Source of the DNA: Saccoglossus kowalevskii
Taxonomy: Eukaryota > Hemichordata > Enteropneusta > Harrimaniidae
Direction: 5' to 3'
Assembly: GCF_000003605.2 (NCBI RefSeq)
Contig: NW_003153796.1
Location: 1,250-12,520 of the forward strand
Length of the DNA stretch: 11,271 bases
A program made the position numbers and the translations under genes. Within the stretch, counting starts at the first letter, position 1. The number at the start of each line of letters is the position of its first letter. Under the pieces are notes generated by a model that worked only from the letters and a program-made list of their open reading frames with translations, searched no databases and was not told the origin of the DNA. This document shows positions 1 through 6,800 of this stretch, piece by piece.

Positions 1-186
1 CATCCATCTACTAGTATATAATAGCCTGGTACATACCCACACTGGTGTAGAATACCAATGTGCATCCATCTACTAGTATATAATAGCCCGGTACATACCC
101 ACACTGGTGTTAAATACCAATGTGCATCCTTCTATTAGTGTATAATAGCCTGGTACATCCCCACACTGGTGTAGAATACCAATGTG
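1..186. repeat. 62-bp minisatellite, three copies, open at the left window edge
   Basis: Three head-to-tail copies occupy 1-62, 63-124 and 125-186. Each opens with CATCCATCTACTAGTATATA or a close variant and closes with ACCAATGTG. Copies 1 and 2 differ at only a few sites; copy 3 has more changes (CATCCTTCTATTAGTGTATA). The period is constant at 62 bp. The array begins at base 1, so it probably continues outside the window and the true copy number is unknown. No reading frame or known family is recognised in the unit. Confidence 0.93.
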
Positions 187-840
187 CAAACTTGGCATTG
201 ACATCAGTCATAATCACGGTGGGTTTCTGATGCACGACACTGACTTTCGTGATTCCATTCAAAATGGTGGACTGGTGGCCATATTGTTTTTACAAATGTT
301 CTGCAGATTTTACATAGATGAAGGAGGCAAGCTATAGATAGTTAAATTTTGTGTCCGTTATTTCTTGTGCATACTTGGACCATTTTTTTCAAAGTTGGTA
401 CATCACAAGTCAATATCACTTTATTTTATTTTGTTTATTGTGAAATTAATACTCTGTGTTGTTTGTAATAGATATTTTCTGAACATATGTTTGAAAGGTT
501 GTGTCAGTTTCTTAATTCTGTTTCTGTATTACACGTTCGCATTGATGTGGATACAGTGCTTGTATTATTTGCAAATAATTGTTTCTGAGATTGGCAAAGT
601 ACTGTAGGTTGTAGTCATGTCAATTATCGTTTGTAGTTCACCGCTTTCTTTTATTCCAGTAACCGTTTGCTTGTGTTTCCTATAGGTTGATTTCATTTGT
701 TCACTAAGCCCAATATGCACATATAAATTTGATTGGGTTAGTTAACGTGCACTGAAAGATCATCAGGCGGACCCGACAGTTGATAAGGTATCTATCCAAT
801 ATGATACCATTCTTCTTAACATAATCCCAGTACCGCGAGT
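187..840. other. A+T-rich spacer without a recognised gene
   Basis: This stretch is A+T-rich and follows the minisatellite. An 80-codon open frame at 365-607 encodes a hydrophobic, Leu/Ile/Phe/Tyr-rich peptide of the sort that T-rich DNA produces by chance. It shows no conserved motif and I do not call it a gene. No RNA gene or regulatory element could be supported. Confidence 0.5.
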
Positions 841-925
841 TAAATAAGTAAGTAAGTAGTCAGCTGGAGATCGAACCAACATCCTCCTTTAATACAAACA
901 AGGTTTGCTCCGACTGATGACGCAA
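841..925 (-). repeat. Probable tRNA-derived SINE head with an (ACTT)n tail
   Basis: Read on the minus strand, 866-877 gives GGTTCGATCTCC, close to the RNA polymerase III B-box consensus GGTTCGANTCC. It sits in a possible T-arm: GTTGG (880-876) can pair with CCAGC (867-863) around an 8-base loop. About 37 bases upstream on that strand is CATCAGTCGGAGC, resembling a tRNA D-arm/A-box (AGTTGGTAGAGC type). The segment between them looks like an anticodon-arm remnant. Directly 3' of the tRNA-like part is a short CTTACTTACTTATTT tail (AAGT repeats at 842-858 on plus), as expected of a minimal tRNA-plus-tail SINE. The D-stem does not pair properly, so this is not a functional tRNA. No target-site duplication was identified and the 5' limit is approximate. 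Confidence 0.35.
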
Positions 926-999
926 TATAAATTGGCGTCATGTTATACGGTTAATCATTTAAGGGCTGTACTACGATCAGTTCGCATGCGAGTTGTTAG

Positions 1000-1191
1000 C
1001 TGTGCAGTTATGATATGGCTTTAGTATTACTCTTTGCGGATGATATTGTCATATTGTCAAATTCAGGTTCTGAGCTACAAGACAGTCTTAATCTCTTTAA
1101 TGACTACTGCAAAAGGTGGAAACTGACTGTCAACATCAAGAAAACCAAAGTTATTATTCTGCAAACAACTACTCGGTTCACAAAAGGGTAA
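1000..1191 (+). pseudogene. Reverse transcriptase fragment (LINE, FADD motif)
   Basis: In the frame bounded by TAG (997-999) and TAA (1189-1191) the translation contains LLFADDIVILS, the catalytic (F/Y)xDD box of retrotransposon reverse transcriptases. It is followed by the usual helix (LNLFNDYCKRWKLTVN) and the KTKVII strand that closes the palm domain. This is only about 60 residues of a domain that is normally around 250. The upstream fingers and palm are absent. The frame ends at a TAA exactly where the downstream LINE segment begins in another frame, so the product cannot be functional. Confidence 0.87.
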
Positions 1192-1826
1192 GTAATATTG
1201 CTGTTAGAGCAGAACTTGGTAGTTATCCCCTAATTACTGAAATTTGTACTCAAATGTACAAGTTTTGGTTAAGAGTAAAAAAAAATAAAGAATGCAGTAA
1301 TATAGCGCACTGTGCTTATCAGTCAGAGTGTACAATCAATAGTAATTCATGGGCAAACTTTGTTAGCAAACAACTTGAAATAACTCGATTAAATGAAACG
1401 GATCATAATGCTAACATTTTTAAAAACAATCTTAAAAGAATTTGCTATGAACAAATTTTGTTACCAACTCTATCCAAAAAGGAAAATAATAAACTACGTA
1501 TTTACAATAAATACAAATTAGATCATGAATTTGAACCATATCTGAATAAAATTAATAATTTAAATCACAGAGTAAGTGTAACCAAATTTAGAATTTCAGC
1601 ACATAAACTACCAATTGAAAAATTAAGATACCAAAAAATACCCTCAGAGCAAAGATTTTGCACACTGTGTTCTGATCAGTCTGTTGATGAAATGCATGCT
1701 CTTTTTGACTGCAAACTGGGTGAAATTTTAAAGGAACGTAGCTACTTTTGGAATACTCTATCATTATACAATGATAGAATTACTTTATCAACACAATTTT
1801 ACAATGTACTAACTTATAGTTGTTAG
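1116..1826 (+). pseudogene. LINE ORF2 C-terminal region with a zinc-knuckle-like motif
   Basis: This is a 236-codon open frame, but its first 24 codons read the RT sequence out of frame and are not genuine. The real LINE homology starts near residue 25 (nt 1188) with SNIAVRAELGSYPL, matching the region after the RT in many CR1-like or related LINEs, where NxAVxGELGRYPL is typical. Residues 151-180 (HRVSVTKFRISAHKLPIE onward) and the cysteine motif C182-x2-C185-x8-H194-x4-C199 (nt 1659-1712) match the usual LTKLRISxHxLxIExGRY and CxxC...H...C end of these proteins. The ATG at 1116 is an artefact of the deletion. It is a dead retroelement remnant rather than a host gene. Confidence 0.82.
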
Positions 1827-1935
1827 TGTTATCCGTTTTAACATTTTATTGTTTATATCTGTATTTCGTTTTATTGTGTTTTGTGTATGATTATTGTCCA
1901 TGGTTAATGTATTTCCAATTCATTCATTTGAGTCA

Positions 1936-1941
1936 AATAAA
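1936..1941 (+). terminator. Polyadenylation signal of the LINE relic
   Basis: The sequence is AATAAA, about 110 bp past the stop of the LINE frame. It is immediately followed by TATACTATACTATTCTAC, an ATACT-like microsatellite tail typical of LINE 3' ends. Confidence 0.7.
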
Positions 1942-1957
1942 ATATACTATACTATTC

Positions 1958-2910
1958 TACGATTGATTTTGTCATCTGTCGTCGGGTGTTTGTCTATTGA
2001 TAGTAACCAAGCAACACGTCCTCGTTTACATTTGCACTTTGATATCTAGTTATATGGCACGCATACAAACTGACCTTACCGGAACTAAAGTAAATCATTA
2101 CTCATTACAGGCTGAATTTCCAGCATTGCGAAAAAGTATAACCGCTTCGATGTTAGTTTTTCTACACACTGACACATCACTTCAATAACAGTATGTGCGA
2201 TTTCGAATCAACCTAAGTAATAGTTACATCGTCTGCTAATGTCAATATTTTGATAGAATACGTGCCGCAGACAGATTAGTGATGTATTCAAGTTAATTAT
2301 CAATATCATGTATTTCATTTGTATTTGCGCATCAGTAAAACGCTGAAAGGATACCTCGCAGATGATACTGAAGCCAGTGAATCGTTCTGTGTAATAAATT
2401 TAAAGTAGACAACCTAGCAATTACATGTAAGTACAGTTCCGTGAATTTGTATATATTCTTAGCAGGGACAATTGCGTATTGACAGAAACAAACTGGATGG
2501 GGAGAGACTGTCGTGTGGTCCGTGCTTGGCTATGGCGAGTCCTGAATGGTGTTTATCTTTGTCTGGCTTTAAAGGTGATTGCCTATGACAGGTATTAGTC
2601 GATCCTTGACCAAGTATAACCCTCGGGGTATAACCAGATGGTTCTACGCTATTGCATGGCACCATCGACGCTCGGTTATGCTAATTCATCGTCGCTGCTT
2701 GGCAAGGTGTTTTACTGGGTGTATTAGGTATGTCATTGACTGATTAGTTAATGAACACGAATCAACAAATCATAATACAATGAATCGCCAATGCCAATCA
2801 ATAAATTATAGATCACAACCAGAAAACAATAAATATGACCAGAAAAAAGTACTTAACTATGACAGAGTAAATATTAACTATTTTTGCGTATCGGTGTTAG
2901 AGAATAATTA
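1958..2910. other. Spacer without a recognised gene
   Basis: Short open frames here (63 codons at 1997-2188 plus; 68 codons at 2459-2665 minus) have no recognisable motif, no splice context and no repeat support, and I treat them as chance. 2460-2700 is noticeably more G+C-rich and more complex than its surroundings, so it might be an old unrecognised transposon fragment or a distant exon, but nothing specific can be named. Confidence 0.45.
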
Positions 2911-3320
2911 GTGCTTGAACATGGTTGAAATTTTGATGCTTGAGTATTGCAGGGAAATGTTGTACTTGGGTAAGGAAAGGATAGTAGTGGTCGAGTATAG
3001 CAAAAACAGATTGTTGCTTGAATAAGGTAGTGAGAATTTATTTGGGTGTGGAAACAATGGTGTTTGAGTTATGGCGGGGAAAATTGGTGCATACTAGTAT
3101 GTATGGCAAGGTAAATGGTGCTTGGGTTATGGCAGGAAAAATTTGGTGCATGGGTATGGGTATGGCAGGGGAAATTGGTTCTTGGGTATGAAGAAAAATG
3201 GTGCTTGGGTGTAGCAAGAAATAAATTGGTGCCCGGGTTTTGCAGGAAAAATGGTGCGTGAGTGTGGCAAGGAAAATGATATATTGGGCATGGTAGAAGA
3301 AAATTGTGCTTGTGTATAGC
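2911..3320 (+). repeat. Degenerate G-rich minisatellite, about 16 units of 19-32 bp
   Basis: Units follow the pattern GGTGCTTGGGTATGGCAGG, then AAAAT or a near variant. Clear starts are at GTGCTTGAAC (2911), GATGCTTGAG (2935), GGTGTTTGAG (about 3059) and GGTGCTTGGG (about 3117), continuing to GTGCTTGTGTATAGC at 3306-3320. Length varies from about 19 to 32 bp and sequence is heavily diverged, so the array is old. The plus strand is strongly G over C. Overlapping minus-strand open frames (3069-3344 and 3127-3444) give His/Pro/Thr-rich low-complexity peptides that simply read this repeat, and are not genes. Confidence 0.85.
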
Positions 3321-3417
3321 TATCGTATTTAACAAAGTGATCAAGTAATTGAGATAAAATAAACTTTATCCAGATTGAAAAATATTTTTTCAGTTGATTT
3401 GTTTGCATTGGGGTTAT

Positions 3418-3427
3418 GTCACGTGAC
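3418..3427. promoter_or_regulatory. GTCACGTGAC palindrome (E-box of USF/MiT-TFE type)
   Basis: A perfect 10-bp palindrome with a CACGTG core at 3420-3425, about 360 bp upstream of the main start codon. The full 10-mer is identical to the consensus bound by USF and by MiT/TFE factors (the CLEAR element of lysosomal genes). A second CACGTG lies at 3466-3471 within ATCACCACGTGAT. Two canonical E-boxes within 54 bp, just upstream of a gene, are consistent with a proximal promoter, but binding is inferred only from the motif. Confidence 0.45.
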
Positions 3428-3471
3428 CGTACTAAGGCTGACACGCTATGCTCTGCCTATATCACCACGTG

Positions 3472-3489
3472 ATAACGAGATATCGTTAT
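3472..3489. promoter_or_regulatory. Inverted repeat ATAACGA-gata-TCGTTAT
   Basis: Seven-base perfect arms (3472-3478 and 3483-3489) flank a 4-base GATA spacer, immediately after the second E-box. It could be a dimer binding site in the promoter. The evidence is the symmetry and position alone. Confidence 0.25.
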
Positions 3490-3662
3490 AAGTTTGCCAA
3501 CTTGAGGTTCAGTGTACTCGGTGGTTAATATACAGACTAGTTACTTTATGTATAATATAAATCAACCAATAATGATCCCATATACTTTGACTTGTTTCGA
3601 ATCAGTCTGGATTGTTTGCCCGTAAATCAAAATTATTACCACATTCATTAATTCATACTTGA

Positions 3663-3674
3663 TTTTCTTCTCAG
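3663..3674 (+). other. Candidate 3' splice site in the 5' leader
   Basis: TTTTCTTCTCAG is a strong pyrimidine tract followed by AG, with the exon proposed to begin at 3675. It would close a 5'-UTR intron about 107 bp before the start codon. An intronless coding region with an intron in the 5' leader is a common layout for family 31 galactosyltransferases in animals. No matching donor was pinned down upstream, so the transcript may equally start within 3490-3670 without splicing. Confidence 0.4.
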
Positions 3675-3692
3675 ATAGAGACAACTCAATTC

Positions 3693-3801
3693 ATGGTGAC
3701 CTTCAAATAGATGAGGTCAAACCCAACATGACGTCATTCATCATAAACTAAATATATGACTTGGTGATTTGATGAACGAAGATGGCAGATCGTCACTATA
3801 A
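3693..3801 (+). promoter_or_regulatory. Cluster of five upstream ORFs before the main start codon
   Basis: Five ATGs precede the main ATG within 90 bp: 3693-3710 (5 codons), 3711-3731 (6 codons), 3728-3751 (7 codons), 3756-3767 (3 codons) and 3772-3801 (9 codons, overlapping the main start out of frame). None is in frame with the main ORF. The main ATG has a strong context (A at -3, G at +4), while the overlapping one at 3772 has T at -3. If the leader extends past 3693, translation would depend on leaky scanning or reinitiation. If transcription starts later, some of these uORFs drop out. Confidence 0.5.
3729..3736. promoter_or_regulatory. CRE palindrome TGACGTCA
   Basis: A full 8-bp cAMP-response-element palindrome 46 bp before the start codon; CREB/ATF bZIP factors bind this sequence in animals. 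A TATA-like TAAATATA sits at 3749-3756, only 26-33 bp before the ATG, so either the 5' leader is extremely short or that AT run is not a TATA box. The same palindrome recurs four times inside the coding region, which weakens a purely promoter reading. Confidence 0.35.
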
Positions 3802-6800
3802 ACGCAAACAGGAAACACAACTGATAGCCACTCTCTCTCGATATTTTCGCCGAGTTGATAGACGAAAATTACTTACAATGATACTTGCGATGTCTTCCCT
3901 GAATCTTGTATATACGTTGTATGCTACTCCAACGAAGACCAGTTTTACCGAAGAACAAGCGAAGCCATTCAGTCATGAAAATCGATTAATGAACTATCCA
4001 AGGCAGTTATGGCAACGTATGTTTCATAAGAAAGACCCAACTAATATCTGCACAGAAAATGGGTTACTTTCTTCAATTGGTGTTTATCACGTGCACAATC
4101 CGTGTTCTGTCAAATCGCACTTCATAATGTATTTAATCATTTCAACAAAGGAAACAGCTTCACACAGAATGACTATTAGGAACACTTGGATAAAACACGG
4201 TAAAACTATGGATAGTATCCAATACATGTTTGTCATCGAACGCAATAACTCAATTAATTCAAAGCTTATAAAAGAGAAAGAACGTTACAGGGATTTGGTA
4301 ATAGGAGACAGTGTCAAACTGATTCGGGCATTACATTGGGTCACTAAATGTTGTAAAGATGTCCACTACTTGGCCATAGTTACAGATGATGTATTTGTGA
4401 ACACCGCTTTAGTGAAAAGGTGGCTTCAAAACACAACAGATTATGCGTACGCTTTTGTCAAACAAACGCAATCGCAGACAGACTACACACATCAACAAAA
4501 GAACGTTTCGTTTGACAAAATTGTGTCTTTTGAGAACAAACGATTTACAAGCGAATACCTAAATAATTCGTTTGCCATGTTTCTTCCTATGCATTTAATA
4601 CATAGACACATTGACCTGATTGGCGGTGTACTAAACCAGCCAGCATTGAAACATCTACCTTATGTTACCGTGAAGACAGTACAAAAACTGACGAATACAC
4701 AAAGTGTATGTGAACTAAAGCAGTCAATGACGTCATGGACAGAAACTCCCGATACTATGTTTATTTATAACATGAAACTGAACGTATGGGGCAAACACAT
4801 CCAATGTGTACATAACAGCGCACATGGTTATATCCAACGCACGCTGACAGAACACTTCTATGTAAAATTCATTGTAAATCACAAATCTTGGTGTAAGCAT
4901 GCATTTCATAGCATACCAACTCCTCACATATTGGCGATAGTTACATCGTCTGCTACAAATTTCGATGCTAGGCAGGCAATAAGAGAAACATGGGGAAATA
5001 ATGACGAAACAAAAAGTAAAAACGTTAAGACATTGTTTCTTTTAGGTTTGCCACAAGATAAACTCACAATAGAACAGATAAAAGAAGAAGATGACGTAAA
5101 TAATGATATCCTGGTAGCTGACTTCATCGATGATTACTACAACTTGACTTTGAAAACATTTGCACTTGTAGAATGGGTGAATCGTCACTGTTCCTTTGTG
5201 GATTACGTCATCAAAATTGACGATGACGTATTTATGAACTGGGATAACTTAGCTGCTTTACTGATGTTATCACCCCGTAAGAAGCTATACCTAGGCGACC
5301 CGTATGTTGGCACTCGACCAGTTCGTTTAACAAACAGTAAATGGTACACACCGGAAGAGGCATGGAATAACACATTCTACCCAGCATACATCAGTGGAGT
5401 GTGTTACGTAATGTCGATTGACGTTATAGTTGACATACATAATTTCTCTAAGACAATCAGCACCATACCTTGGGAGGATACTATGATGGGTATCTTAATG
5501 TCAAAACTGGACAATGTATCCCCAGTACCGAGTAAATTGTTTGATACCAATGGCATGCTACGTCATCACCCCTGTTACTTACGAGATGCAATTATATCTC
5601 ATAAGTTCACACCAAACACTCTACGTCTTTACTGGTACTATTTTAACGTGAGAACAACCTGCAGCAAAAATAAACGACAAAAAATTATGAATCAAACTAT
5701 TCGTAACTTTGGCAACCGAGTGGATGAACTACCTAAATTAAACAACACTGCTTTAAAGCAACTAGCGGTAGAATGCGGAAAGTGCACAGACGTTTTCTGT
5801 GATGGCGACACTTTCCTTATCGTCTTTGTTTTTTCCGAACCTGAACATTACGAACGTCGTAAATATACGCGGTTGACATGGACAAGGTTAAATAGACTCA
5901 GTAACAAGACTGCCAAGACTGTCTTCATTGTAGCATTTTCTGAAGATCCTTTGCTGCAATCTTTTATCCTGAATGAAATTGCCGTTGAGGGCGATATACT
6001 TTTGACCGGTGTTGACCTGAAAAATAATCAAGAGGCATTGACAGGCATGTCATATAAGCCTCAACTGGTTTTCTTAAACGCGATTACAAAGCAGTTATGT
6101 TCTTCTGCAAAGTACTTACTCAAAACCGAAGATGATGTGTTTGTTAATATTCATAATATATTGCACTTCTTGAAGACAGGATTGTCAACAAGCGTCATAG
6201 TGGGCGGGCTTCAAAGCCAACAGTTTGGTTCGAACACATCTGATGAACCACAATTTGCAAAAGTTTTCATTTCAGCAACAGATAATTCACCAATAGAATT
6301 CAACTATCGTCCTGGTGTCACATCAAACAACGAGGCATTGTTGTCAGATATTAGCTGTGGCAATGATAAACTGTGTGATGTGTGTACTTTACATCACATA
6401 CTAACTATACAGGGATTTAAAGACCAGTTTATGTTAAAAGTTGTACAATCATTCTCAGACGACAGTTACTTCCATACTTGTAATATTAGCGGCGATGGAA
6501 GTGAGTTAGTGGACGAATTCCGCCAATACAAGCTACTGGAACCCATTCCGGAAATTCATGTTTTGTATGGCGGATGGATATACGAACGCACAATGGACGC
6601 ACTACGGTACGGCTACTTAATAAATAAACCGCATCACTGCGATGGAGACGTATTTCTGTTAATAGTGGTCTTCTCCGGGCCGGGTAGTGGTTATCGATCT
6701 GCCGTACGGGCAACCTGGGCAAGTAACAACAGCTGGAATAACCACGTCATCAAACACGTCTTCTTTACTGGCAGCGCAGATAATTTGATGAATATCAGAG

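Larger units (their letters stand above)
1000..1957 (+). mobile_element. Truncated, internally deleted non-LTR (LINE) retrotransposon relic
   Basis: A degraded LINE insertion. From left to right it keeps the palm end of a reverse transcriptase (1000-1191, FADD box), the protein's C-terminal region in a different frame (about 1188-1826), a 3' untranslated region, AATAAA at 1936-1941, and a short tail of ATACT-like repeats. The RT thumb and connection normally lying between the FADD region and the SNIAVxxELG-type segment are missing, so this is a 5'-truncated copy with an internal deletion. The 3' end with AATAAA followed by a microsatellite fits CR1/L2/Rex-like or related LINE clades; I cannot assign the clade. 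The left end is uncertain: the RT frame opens after a TAG at 997-999. No convincing target-site duplication was found. Confidence 0.85.

Noticed and set aside
365-607. 80-codon open frame with a hydrophobic product
   Set aside because: T-rich DNA readily yields such Leu/Phe/Ile/Tyr-rich frames. No signal peptide pattern, conserved motif or splice context supports a gene.
863-925. A functional tRNA gene on the minus strand
   Set aside because: The D-stem and acceptor stem do not pair and the T-loop is 8 bases, so a SINE head is the better reading.
1186-1196. Strong 5' splice-site match GGTAAGTAAT
   Set aside because: It sits at the LINE deletion junction, and LINE coding sequence continues right after it in another frame. 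No host exon precedes it.
2459-2665. 68-codon minus-strand open frame in a more G+C-rich patch
   Set aside because: No recognisable domain, and the reverse frame is as plausible. At most an unidentified old repeat.
3069-3444. Two overlapping minus-strand open frames giving His/Pro/Thr-rich peptides
   Set aside because: They translate the degenerate minisatellite and owe their composition to it.
3749-3756. TATA box TAAATATA
   Set aside because: Only 26-33 bp before the ATG, so a start site set by it would fall at the initiation codon. More likely leader sequence.
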